Shown: piece after piece, positions 1-7,132 of the stretch | How positions within the stretch are numbered: position 1 is the first letter of the stretch | Layout of the letters: each line of letters opens with the position of its first letter | Assembly: GCF_009677585.1 (NCBI RefSeq) | Contig: NZ_WKYV01000004.1 | Location: 173,720-237,719, forward strand | DNA length: 64,000 nucleotides | Direction of reading: 5' to 3' | Origin: Lactonifactor sp. BIOML-A5 | Lineage (GTDB): Bacteria; Bacillota; Clostridia; Lachnospirales; Lachnospiraceae | Made by a program: the position numbers and the translations under genes | Notes under the pieces: model-generated | Seen by the model: only the letters and a program-made list of their open reading frames with translations | What the model was told of the DNA's origin: nothing | Database searches by the model: none

Positions 1-1
1 A

Positions 2-505
2 ATAATTACAGTGTGCAAAGCATACTCCAGCGCAGTGGGAGCGGGTGCATTTGTGTCCGAGATTTTCGGGGAAGAGGCAGATGAGCTCCGCAGACGGGGA
101 GGCGACGGCGGCGAGTATGGTGCCACCACCGGACGTCCGAGACGCATGGGATGGTTTGATGTCGTAGCTTCCAAATATGGCTGCAGAATGCAGGGAACCA
201 CTGATGTAGCTTTTACAGTATTGGATGTGCTGGGATATCTGGAGGAGATCCCCGTATGTGTGGCATACGATATTGACGGCAGCATTACCACGGACTTTCC
301 CACAACCTGTATGCTGGAAAAGGCCAAGCCTGTGATTGAGGTGCTTCCTGGGTGGAAGACAGACATCCGCGGAATAAAAACCTATGAAGAACTCCCGGAG
401 AACTGCAGAAAATATATCGAATTTGTGGAAGAAAAGATAGGCTTCCCAATTACCATGATATCCAATGGGCCGGGACGTGAAGATATTATTTACAGACAAA
501 TTTAG
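2..505 (+). CDS. purA: Adenylosuccinate synthetase, C-terminal part (5' end outside window)
   Basis: This is the C-terminal part of the enzyme that joins IMP and aspartate with GTP hydrolysis in AMP synthesis. The frame is open from the window edge, so the N-terminal GTP-binding half is missing only because of the cut. The decisive block is RRRGGDGGEYGATTGRPRR followed by MGWFDVV, the family signature near the IMP site. VCVAYDIDG and the closing SNGPGREDII segment also fit PurA. The gene ends at a TAG followed directly by a strong hairpin terminator. The cytosolic purine-pathway assignment is secure; the true start cannot be seen. Confidence 0.96.
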   Translation: MITVCKAYSSAVGAGAFVSEIFGEEADELRRRGGDGGEYGATTGRPRRMGWFDVVASKYGCRMQGTTDVAFTVLDVLGYLEEIPVCVAYDIDGSITTDFPTTCMLEKAKPVIEVLPGWKTDIRGIKTYEELPENCRKYIEFVEEKIGFPITMISNGPGREDIIYRQI

Positions 506-515
506 CAATAGATTC

Positions 516-559
516 AGAAGCACTGCACGTGAAAGACTTCTATGCAGTGCTTCTTTTTT
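516..559 (+). terminator. Rho-independent terminator of purA
   Basis: A perfect 12-bp stem, AGAAGCACTGCA (516-527) with TGCAGTGCTTCT (543-554), is followed by a run of T. It lies 11 bases after the purA stop. Confidence 0.93.
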
Positions 560-720
560 GATTTTTTTGTGGTATACTTTAACGAACAATGGAAGCCGTG
601 AGTCCGCCAGATGACATGGATGAAAGGGGAGTGCTGCGTATACTTTAGCCGAGAATGGTTTGAAGCAAGCAGGCTTGCAGCCACATGTGCCAACCGGGAC
701 CGTATAGGAAGGAGTTGCTT

Positions 721-943
721 ATGAAAGTAGGGATAATCAGATGTATGCAAACAGAGGACTACTGTCCTGGAACCGCAGATTTTCAGGTGGTAAGAGAGAA
801 GGCGGGAGTATTTGAAGGCGTTACACAGCTGTATCCAAAAGGGAACCCCTATCGGATATCCCTGTCCATTTGCTAAAAGAATGAAAGATTTGATTGCAAA
901 GGATGTAGGTGACAGCATTAAGCTTTTAGATTATACACATTAA
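721..943 (+). pseudogene. CGGC-domain protein remnant with internal deletion and frameshift
   Basis: The start is intact: AGGAAGGAG and then ATG at 721, giving MKVGIIRCMQTEDYCPGT, the opening of small CGGC-domain (metal-binding) proteins. After FEGV near 820 the reading jumps. From about 827 a different frame reads SCIQKGTPIGYPCPFAKRM and ends in LLDYTH at 941-943, which is the expected family C-terminus. The middle, about 45-50 codons including the CGGC cysteines, is missing. The deletion also shifts the frame, so translation from 721 would stop at 876. A functional product is unlikely. The family assignment rests on remembered conserved ends and is fairly firm; the junction is accurate to a few bases. 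Confidence 0.8.
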
Positions 944-1034
944 AAATACATATTTTAGACCCCAGGGAGCTCTTAATACATATCTTGCGGGCAGACGTAT
1001 GGCGTTCGTTGCAGATATAGTTTAGACTACCAAG

Positions 1035-1069
1035 ATAACAGCCGCAGAAGTTTGTACTGCGGCTGTTAT
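1035..1069. terminator. Hairpin between convergent genes
   Basis: A 13-bp stem, ATAACAGCCGCAG (1035-1047) with CTGCGGCTGTTAT (1057-1069), lies just downstream of the minus-strand HAD gene. The T tract is weak in both directions, so it is a probable terminator or mRNA 3' end structure. Confidence 0.6.
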
Positions 1070-1086
1070 TATAAAATATCAGAGGC

Positions 1087-1935
1087 TTATTTTACTCCAA
1101 ATTCCCGGAGCTGGGCAACTGCTTCTCTTCTGGAGGTAAAATGAATGGCGTTAAGACCCTGTGCGCGTGCTTCCGCAACGTTTTCCAAAAGGTCGTCCAG
1201 AAATACCGCATGCTCAGGTACAATGTTAAAATCTTTTATAAGCCGCTGATAAATCGCAGGGTCTGGCTTCAGCAGCTTGATTTGATAAGACATATACCCC
1301 CCGTCAACCTTTGACAAAAATGAAAGCTCATCTTTTGCCTGTTTATAGAGCGGTTCTGAGAAATTAGAAAGGATATAAAGCCGATAGCCCTTATTTTTTA
1401 AAGAGTCCAGCCATCTTTCTGTATATGCGTATGTATGCACTGTCTTGCCGATGTTTTGAAAGGTTTCCCGAATTTGGGTCTCATAGGCGGGATTATTTTC
1501 TATAAAAGCCTGCAGGAGTTCCTCTTCACTTAATACGCCGCGATCCCCTTCTACCCAGTCCTCGTTCAGGAACACCGCCTGGGAAACCGCATCTATGGTA
1601 TTCTCGTCATATCCCAGATTCTGGAGAACATCCAGCCACCCATAATTCACAAGTACCTTCCCAATGTCAAAAATAATAGTATCGATCTGGTATTCTTCCT
1701 TATAAAATTCCTGTTCCTTCTTCTTGCCGGGGGTGTCCTCTTTAGGGTGCTGCCATCTGTACACCAGCATAAAGGCATATAATAGAACTGGAATAATGAC
1801 AGTGGCATAGAGGGACGCCATCAGCAGCGAAGAAGCATCGGGACGGCCGGACAGGGCAAATATCAGAGTTATGACATACATGCCAACCAGGAGAACAACT
1901 CCTGTAAGAGCGGCAATTCTTTTTATGTTTTTCAC
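1087..1935 (-). CDS. Membrane-anchored HAD-family hydrolase (YihX-like)
   Basis: The start is GTG, eight bases after AAGGAG. Residues 8-28 and about 38-60 are two hydrophobic membrane segments. A HAD domain begins near residue 85. Motif I is FDIGKVL with the nucleophile D90; the usual second Asp is replaced by Gly (G92), as in YihX-type sugar-phosphate phosphatases that carry FDxGNV. Motif II is YILSNFS (S190), the motif III Lys lies in LLKPDP (K223), and motif IV is VFLDDLLEN (D247/D248). Phosphatase activity on a small sugar phosphate is a family-based inference. The added two-helix N-terminus is unusual and should tether the domain to the inner face of the membrane. It stands alone. Confidence 0.82.
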   Translation of the reverse strand: MKNIKRIAALTGVVLLVGMYVITLIFALSGRPDASSLLMASLYATVIIPVLLYAFMLVYRWQHPKEDTPGKKKEQEFYKEEYQIDTIIFDIGKVLVNYGWLDVLQNLGYDENTIDAVSQAVFLNEDWVEGDRGVLSEEELLQAFIENNPAYETQIRETFQNIGKTVHTYAYTERWLDSLKNKGYRLYILSNFSEPLYKQAKDELSFLSKVDGGYMSYQIKLLKPDPAIYQRLIKDFNIVPEHAVFLDDLLENVAEARAQGLNAIHFTSRREAVAQLREFGVK

Positions 1936-2012
1936 TTTTTTATCTCCTTATTTTAACCTATGTTAGTATTATAAGTATTTTGCTGGCTAGAGTCAACCAA
2001 ATTCCCTTTTGG

Positions 2013-2030
2013 GGACGGTGAGAGAAATTT
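2013..2030 (+). repeat. Solo fragment of the long palindromic element
   Basis: GGGGACGGTGAGAGAAAT recurs exactly at 63512-63529, where it forms the outer left end of a ~306 bp inverted repeat. Here only this end is recognisable, between the HAD gene and the LacI-type regulator. Confidence 0.5.
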
Positions 2031-2115
2031 ACCTCGAACTTCATATATACATAACTATCATATTCCGGTCTTCCTACTGATTTCCATCCGCCTGTTGGTA
2101 ATCTGGTAAAAAATA

Positions 2116-2143
2116 TTGATAAAAATATTGACTATTTTATCAA
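2116..2143. promoter_or_regulatory. Putative autoregulatory operator of the LacI-type regulator
   Basis: A perfect inverted repeat, TTGATAAAA (2116-2124) and TTTTATCAA (2135-2143), is separated by 10 bases and overlaps the -35 region and spacer of the regulator's promoter. The same half-sites recur before the downstream operon (3444-3700). This suggests that the regulator binds both places. Confidence 0.6.
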
Positions 2144-2155
2144 AACCGTTATAAT
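2128..2155 (+). promoter_or_regulatory. Sigma-A promoter of the LacI-type regulator
   Basis: TTGACT (2128-2133), a 16-base spacer and TATAAT (2150-2155) lie about 80 bases before the regulator start. The spacer contains an operator half-site, as expected for repression. Confidence 0.65.
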
Positions 2156-2234
2156 AATTCTAAAGAACGATGTAACACTTCCGGCACGTATATGAATACC
2201 GGGAATATGTACAGTAAGATTGTGGGAGAAGTTT

Positions 2235-3254
2235 ATGAAGGTAACAGTAAAGGATGTTGCGAATAAGGCGGGGGTATCTGTGACCAGTGTATCTCTGGTT
2301 TTGAACAACAGGCCCTCAAGAATAACTCAGGAGACAAAAGAAAGGATTATAAAGGCAGCGGAGGAATTGGGATACAGGCACACGGCCAAAGAGGCTGCTA
2401 ATGAGCCGGCAACGAAGCTTTTAGGGGTGATTCATCCCAACTGCAGCAATCCATTCTTTAACCAGTGTATCAAGGGGATTGAGAATCATGCGGCAGTGAA
2501 CGGGTATAAGGTTGTTCTGTGCAATGTAGAGAATTCTATGGAGCGCTGCCTGGGATATCTGGAGATGCTGGCGGATCTGCGGGTGGAAGGGATTATAGCA
2601 ATGCCTCCCATAGATATGAATCTCAATGATAATAATATGAAAATGGGCAAGTTCTTTGAGCGCACCAAAATCAGGCTTCTGCTCCTGGATCGGGCCGTAG
2701 ATCGTGTGTTCTGTGATTTCATAACAGGGGACAATAAGCAGGGGGCATATCTGGCTACTGAGCACTTGATTTTGTCCGGCCACAGAGATATTGGGATTGT
2801 CTCAGGACCAAGAGAGGTCTATAATTGCAGAAAAAGGCTGGAAGGATATAAGGAAGCGCTGGTGTATTACGGAATCTCCATTGCCAGGGAAAATATTTAC
2901 TACGGGGATTTTTCCTCCAGATCCGGGTATCGTGCGGCGGAATACTTTGAGGAACGGGATGTGACGGCGATCTTTGCCTGCAATGATCTGATGGCTCTCG
3001 GAGTTTACCAGTATGCCGCAGAGCACGGGCTTAAGATCGGAGAGGATCTTTCAGTGGTAGGATTTGACGATATTCCCTATTGTGATTTGCTGAACCCTCC
3101 TCTTACTACCATTCAGCAGCCGGCAGAGCTAATGGGAAAACGGGCTTGTGAGCTTATGATCAAAAGGATTTCCGGGGAGGAGCAGGAACCGGCAAGAGAT
3201 ACGTATTTTGCTCCGTCGCTGATAGAAAGAAAGTCTGTTAAGGTTCTTTTGTGA
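2235..3254 (+). CDS. LacI/GalR-family transcriptional regulator
   Basis: The start is ATG 2235 with GGGAGAAG a few bases upstream; an in-frame TTG at 2220 is less likely. The protein has 339 residues, the normal LacI length. Residues 1-25 (VTVKDVANKAGVSVTSVSLV) are the helix-turn-helix, followed by the hinge region. From about residue 60 there is a periplasmic-binding-protein-like effector domain, with GVIHPNCSNPFF near its start and FACNDLMALGVYQ and VVGFDDIPYCD near its end. It precedes a co-directional importer and nucleoside-catabolic operon and shares half-sites with it, so it is probably the local repressor that senses an imported nucleoside or sugar. The ligand is not predictable from sequence alone. 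Confidence 0.92.
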   Translation: MKVTVKDVANKAGVSVTSVSLVLNNRPSRITQETKERIIKAAEELGYRHTAKEAANEPATKLLGVIHPNCSNPFFNQCIKGIENHAAVNGYKVVLCNVENSMERCLGYLEMLADLRVEGIIAMPPIDMNLNDNNMKMGKFFERTKIRLLLLDRAVDRVFCDFITGDNKQGAYLATEHLILSGHRDIGIVSGPREVYNCRKRLEGYKEALVYYGISIARENIYYGDFSSRSGYRAAEYFEERDVTAIFACNDLMALGVYQYAAEHGLKIGEDLSVVGFDDIPYCDLLNPPLTTIQQPAELMGKRACELMIKRISGEEQEPARDTYFAPSLIERKSVKVLL

Positions 3255-3271
3255 CAGAAGAATAGAAAAGG

Positions 3272-3347
3272 GCCATGAGGGATACCATAAGGAAAGGCTG
3301 AAGATTATTTGTGAATCCTCTCCTTATGGTATTTTTCATGGCTTTTT
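3272..3347 (+). terminator. Terminator after the LacI-type regulator
   Basis: A long interrupted stem pairs GCCATGA plus ATACCATAAGGA on the left with TCCTTATGGTAT plus TCATGGC on the right and ends in TTTTT (3343-3347). It separates the regulator from the operon. Confidence 0.85.
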
Positions 3348-3443
3348 GCAGCTTGTTAGTCCCTGACGCATGACTTTAAAAACGCGTACAAGCTTGCCGG
3401 AGAGGCAACGCCTGTACGGACGATTTGGTTCTGATAATATAAT

Positions 3444-3510
3444 TTGATAAAATATCGGGAAAGTGATAAAAATAGTGGTAAAAATAATTGTTTTATCAAT
3501 AGTTTACCAA
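3444..3510. promoter_or_regulatory. Upstream array of GATAAA / GGTAAA half-sites
   Basis: Within 67 bases there are TTGATAAAA (3444-3452), GTGATAAA (3463-3470), GTGGTAAA (about 3475-3482), TTTTATCAA (3491-3499) and GTTTACCAA (3502-3510). They match the operator before the regulator at 2116-2143. The cluster looks like an auxiliary operator that could support DNA looping to the promoter-proximal sites about 200 bases downstream. Confidence 0.5.
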
Positions 3511-3631
3511 TACGGCTGGAACAGTTTACACAAAAGACATAGATATACTTCATGATAAATTAATAATTACCCATTATTACCCTTGAAAATTGTGAAATTA
3601 TTACGAAAATAAAGGAAAATAAGATTCCATA

Positions 3632-3659
3632 TTGACAAAAAGTGATAAACTGCTATAAT
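3632..3659 (+). promoter_or_regulatory. Promoter of the nucleoside/ABC operon
   Basis: TTGACA (3632-3637), a 16-base spacer and TATAAT (3654-3659). A GTGATAAA half-site lies inside the spacer. Transcription would start near 3666, giving a leader of about 80 bases. Confidence 0.75.
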
Positions 3660-3705
3660 GAAAATATAGTTAAATTTATCACTTTTTTACCAAACATTTA
3701 CCAAA
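3642..3705. promoter_or_regulatory. Promoter-proximal operator cluster
   Basis: GTGATAAA (3642-3649) is an inverted match to TTTATCAC (3675-3682). Two further TTTACCAAA-like sites follow at about 3686-3694 and 3698-3706. A repressor bound here would cover the promoter and the start of transcription. Confidence 0.55.
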
Positions 3706-3746
3706 GTTTATGTTCCCCACAGGAACGAAAAAAGGAGGAAGAAGTA

Positions 3747-5195
3747 ATGAAGAGAAAAATGATTGCTATGTTACTGTCACTGGCAATGGTTGGCAGCATG
3801 CTCACCGGATGCTCCGTATCCACAGGTTCATCTGACGATGACAAAAAGACAGAGGATGATGCAAAAGGAGAAGAGTCCGCTGACGCAGAAGACGGTACCG
3901 TAACAAAATCTGACCCGAATATGAAAGACAGAGAAGAAATCAACTTATGGTTCTGGGGCGCAGAGCCCTATGCACAGGAGGCAATGCAAAAGATTCTGGC
4001 TGATAAGTACAATGCTTCTCAGGACAAATATCAGCTGGTGATTGAGTTCAGACCTTCCGTAGACACAGATATGTCCACAGCCCTGGCAGCGAATCAGGGA
4101 CCGGATATTGTATATGGCTCAGGCCCGTCCTTTGTTATGCCTTTGGTAGAAGCCGGCAAACTGGAAGCTATGGACGCTTACGCAGAGGAATACGGATGGA
4201 AGGACAGAATCCTTCAGCCATACTATGAATCAGGTACTGTAGACGGCAAACTGTACAGCTTGGTAAATGGTGTCAGCACCATGGGTGTATTCTATAATAA
4301 GAAAGTATTAGAAGATAACGGATGGGAAGTGCCTACCACCATCGAAGAGCTGGAAAGCGTTATGGATCAGGCTCTGGAAAAAGGGCTTTATGCATCTGTA
4401 ACAGGAAACAAAGGCTGGAAGCCTGTTAACGAAAACTACGGTTCTCTGTTCCTGACACACATTGCGGGACCAGATACTGTTTACAAATGCTTAACAGGAG
4501 AGGAAAAGTGGAACAATCCTAATGTGCAGGCCGCTATTGAAAAATCAAAAGAATGGTGGGATAAAGGCTATCTGGCAGGAGAAGATTATGTAAACTTAAA
4601 CTTCAGCGAGTCCTTACAGTTATTAGCTGACGAAAAATCTCCATTCTTCATTGGGCCATCTATCGCATTCCAGTGGGCAGCCTCTTTCTTTACAGATGAC
4701 AAAGAAGAAAATATCGCATTCATTCCATTCCCGGCCACAGAACAGGTTCCTGACGAGACATATACTTTAGGTGCCGCATGTACTCTGTCAATCAATGCAA
4801 ATGTGAGCCAGGAACACAAAGATGAAGCTGCTAAAATTATTGATATGATGATGCAGCCGGAATTCATGCAGGAAATGACAGAAGCATGGCCAGGATACTG
4901 GGGAACTCCTCTGAAAGATTTATCAACTGTAGATACCAGCAACATGGGATACCTTTCCAAATCTTTCGTTGACGTAGTACAGAATATTTCCGGTGCCGTA
5001 AATGCAGGAAACTTTGGTTTCTACGACAATGTGTTCTTCCCAGCAGCAACTCAGCAGGCAATTGTCAATATCGAAGACGTATGGTATGACACAATATCAG
5101 TAACGGATTATCTTGACAACATGGATAAAGAGTTTGCAGCCGAATTCGAAAAAGGCCTGGTTCCGCCAATCCCGAAACCAGCAGGCATTCAGTAA
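3747..5195 (+). CDS. ABC transporter substrate-binding lipoprotein (family 1)
   Basis: The start is ATG 3747, six bases after AAAGGAGG; upstream in-frame codons lack a ribosome site. The 482-residue protein has a lipoprotein signal ending in LTGC with Cys22, then an acidic Ser/Asp/Glu linker. The mature part has the family 1 solute-binding fold, with INLWFWGAEPYAQEAM at its start and the GVFYNKKVLEDNGWEVPTT segment that is typical of carbohydrate-type binding proteins. It would capture the substrate outside the membrane and deliver it to the two permeases downstream. The enzymes that follow suggest a riboside or related N-glycoside rather than a simple sugar; that is inference. Confidence 0.92.
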   Translation: MKRKMIAMLLSLAMVGSMLTGCSVSTGSSDDDKKTEDDAKGEESADAEDGTVTKSDPNMKDREEINLWFWGAEPYAQEAMQKILADKYNASQDKYQLVIEFRPSVDTDMSTALAANQGPDIVYGSGPSFVMPLVEAGKLEAMDAYAEEYGWKDRILQPYYESGTVDGKLYSLVNGVSTMGVFYNKKVLEDNGWEVPTTIEELESVMDQALEKGLYASVTGNKGWKPVNENYGSLFLTHIAGPDTVYKCLTGEEKWNNPNVQAAIEKSKEWWDKGYLAGEDYVNLNFSESLQLLADEKSPFFIGPSIAFQWAASFFTDDKEENIAFIPFPATEQVPDETYTLGAACTLSINANVSQEHKDEAAKIIDMMMQPEFMQEMTEAWPGYWGTPLKDLSTVDTSNMGYLSKSFVDVVQNISGAVNAGNFGFYDNVFFPAATQQAIVNIEDVWYDTISVTDYLDNMDKEFAAEFEKGLVPPIPKPAGIQ

Positions 5196-5218
5196 TTCCA
5201 TCAGGAAACGATAACCGA

Positions 5219-5246
5219 GGCCGGTATGTTTGTGAACATACCGGCC
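5219..5246 (+). other. Intercistronic stem-loop between binding protein and permeases
   Basis: A perfect 12-bp stem, GGCCGGTATGTT and AACATACCGGCC, with a TGTG loop. No T run follows, so it is more likely a stabilising or processing structure (or partial attenuator) that leaves more binding-protein mRNA than permease mRNA, as is common in such operons. Confidence 0.7.
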
Positions 5247-5379
5247 CTATGTTTCTAAACGTTTCCAGGACAGCGCCCGGCGGACAGCCAAGGGTGTCCG
5301 GTGAGCGTTGTCCTGGAGAGAACAGGAAGGGCAGTACATAACTCTCAGAAGGAGCAAGAGAAAACAAGGAGGCTGAATC

Positions 5380-6249
5380 ATGAGCAGAAAAAAGTTTAAC
5401 TGGAATTACTTATTAATAGCGCCTGCGCTGCTAATTAGTGTTTCCATTATCCTGGTGCCGGGTATTTTAACCATTATTTCATCCTTTACGGATTGGAACG
5501 GCATCTCCCCCAATATCAATTTTATAGGATTTGAAAATTTCAAAGAGCTGTTTCACGATAAGATCTTTTTCATTTCCATCCGAAATAACGTCATATGGAC
5601 CGTAATGTTTGTAACGATCCCTGTGTGTATCGGTATGCTGGCTGCAATGCTGCTGCTGAGCCGCAAGAAAACCAGAAGTATTTATCAGGTGGCATTTCTG
5701 ATTCCCTACGTGCTGGCGCCGGCGGTGAACGCAATGCTGTGGCTGAACATTATCTTCAGCCCTGTGGTTGGTCTGGTTGCCTATTTTAAAGGTCTCGGAT
5801 TTGATATCAGCTCTCCTTTGGCCAGCATGAAATCAGCCATCTATGCCTGTGCCGGTGTAGACATCTGGCATTACTGGAGCTATCTTACGGTTATCTATCT
5901 GGCGGCGCTTCGCCAGACACCCACCGATCAGGTGGAAGCAGCCAGGATCGACGGATGTAATGCCTGGCAGCTGTTCCGGTATATCTATATGCCAAATATT
6001 AAGGCAACTGTAAGCCTGATGTTTGTTATGATCGTGATTGGTTCCTTCCTGGCCTTTGACTATGTCAAGCTGTTAACTGGAGGCGGCCCGGCACATTCCA
6101 CAGAAGTGTTGGGTACGTATGCATATTCCTACGCTTTCAGCTCTATGCAGGTAGGAAAGGCAGCAGCGGTAGGTTTGTTTATGAGCTTCTTCGGATTAAT
6201 CGCATCGGGAATCTATGCCAGATTAAGCCGCAAGGAAGAAATGCAGTAG
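5380..6249 (+). CDS. ABC transporter permease (UgpA/MalF type)
   Basis: The start is ATG 5380 after GGAGG. This 289-residue membrane protein has about six hydrophobic spans, the first at residues 11-35. The cytoplasmic EAA loop reads QVEAARIDGCNAWQLFRYIY, the site that docks the ATPase. It pairs with the next gene to form the channel of a carbohydrate-type importer. No ATP-binding subunit is encoded in the operon, so a shared MsmK-like ATPase encoded elsewhere is expected, as in many Firmicutes. Confidence 0.92.
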   Translation: MSRKKFNWNYLLIAPALLISVSIILVPGILTIISSFTDWNGISPNINFIGFENFKELFHDKIFFISIRNNVIWTVMFVTIPVCIGMLAAMLLLSRKKTRSIYQVAFLIPYVLAPAVNAMLWLNIIFSPVVGLVAYFKGLGFDISSPLASMKSAIYACAGVDIWHYWSYLTVIYLAALRQTPTDQVEAARIDGCNAWQLFRYIYMPNIKATVSLMFVMIVIGSFLAFDYVKLLTGGGPAHSTEVLGTYAYSYAFSSMQVGKAAAVGLFMSFFGLIASGIYARLSRKEEMQ

Positions 6250-6259
6250 GAGGGGTATT

Positions 6260-7102
6260 ATGGCCGTTACATCTAAAAAGAAACGAGTTGCATCTAATTT
6301 TATCATACACGCAGTCCTGCTGATTCTTGTTTTTATCTGTCTGTTCCCTATCGCCCTGGTAGTGATCAACAGCTTTAAAGAGAATGCAGATATCGTAAGG
6401 AATCCTCTGGCCCTGTCCCAGGTCATCCATCTGGAGAACTATATACAGGCATGGGAAACCGGTAAATTTGCCAAAGGATTTATCAACAGTGTGAAGCTGT
6501 CCGGATGTACCATTTTAATCATCTTAGTCTGCTCCACACTGGCTGGTTATGTACTGTCAGGCAAGAGAATTAAGGGAAGCGGCGGAATTCTTATGTATTT
6601 TATGATGGCTATGACAGTGCCCATCCAGCTGTTCCTGTTTCCGCTGTACTATGTGTATGCAAGATTTAATTTAATAGGAAACATTCCCGCTACCAGTATG
6701 ATACTGGCAGCAGTTTACATGCCGCTGTCCGTATTCCTGATGAGGACCTTCTTTTTGAATGTCCCGAGGGATTTGGAGGAGGCGGCCAGAATCGACGGAG
6801 CAAATACTGCCCAGGTAATCTGGCATGTAATGCGGCCTGTGGTATCTCCCGGACTGATCACGGTAGGGGTGTTGGTAGGGCTGCAGTCTTGGAATGAGTA
6901 TCTGATCTCTTCTACCTTCCTGCAGGGAGAGAAGAATTTTACTGCTACTCTGGGATTCCTGGCAATGAACGGAAGCTATGGATCTAATATGTCTATTTTA
7001 ATGGCTTCGGCGGTAATCTTAATCGCACCTATCGTTATCTTCTTCTTGTGTGCGCAGAAGTACTTTGTGGACGGTATGGTAAGCGGAGCGGTAAAAGGAT
7101 AA
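6260..7102 (+). CDS. ABC transporter permease (UgpE/MalG type)
   Basis: The start is ATG 6260 after GTAGGAGGGG. It has 280 residues and six predicted membrane spans. The EAA loop is LEEAARIDGANTAQVIWHVM, followed by MRPVVSPGL, and the C-terminus (YFVDGMVSGAVKG) is the family's typical ending. It is the second channel subunit of the importer. It lies 10 bases after the first permease and 30 bases before the first ADP-ribosylglycohydrolase-like gene, so it is almost certainly on the same transcript. Confidence 0.93.
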   Translation: MAVTSKKKRVASNFIIHAVLLILVFICLFPIALVVINSFKENADIVRNPLALSQVIHLENYIQAWETGKFAKGFINSVKLSGCTILIILVCSTLAGYVLSGKRIKGSGGILMYFMMAMTVPIQLFLFPLYYVYARFNLIGNIPATSMILAAVYMPLSVFLMRTFFLNVPRDLEEAARIDGANTAQVIWHVMRPVVSPGLITVGVLVGLQSWNEYLISSTFLQGEKNFTATLGFLAMNGSYGSNMSILMASAVILIAPIVIFFLCAQKYFVDGMVSGAVKG

Positions 7103-7132
7103 TGATACTTACTAATTGGGAGGAAAGAATAT

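Noticed and set aside
944-1026. Short frame ending in LAGRRMAFVADIV before a TAG
   Set aside because: It looked like the C-terminus of a lost gene, but it matches no family I can name and has no upstream continuation.
3444-3706. Possible CRISPR or tandem repeat
   Set aside because: The repeated units are 8-9 bases in both orientations with irregular spacing, as expected for operators, and no cas genes are present.
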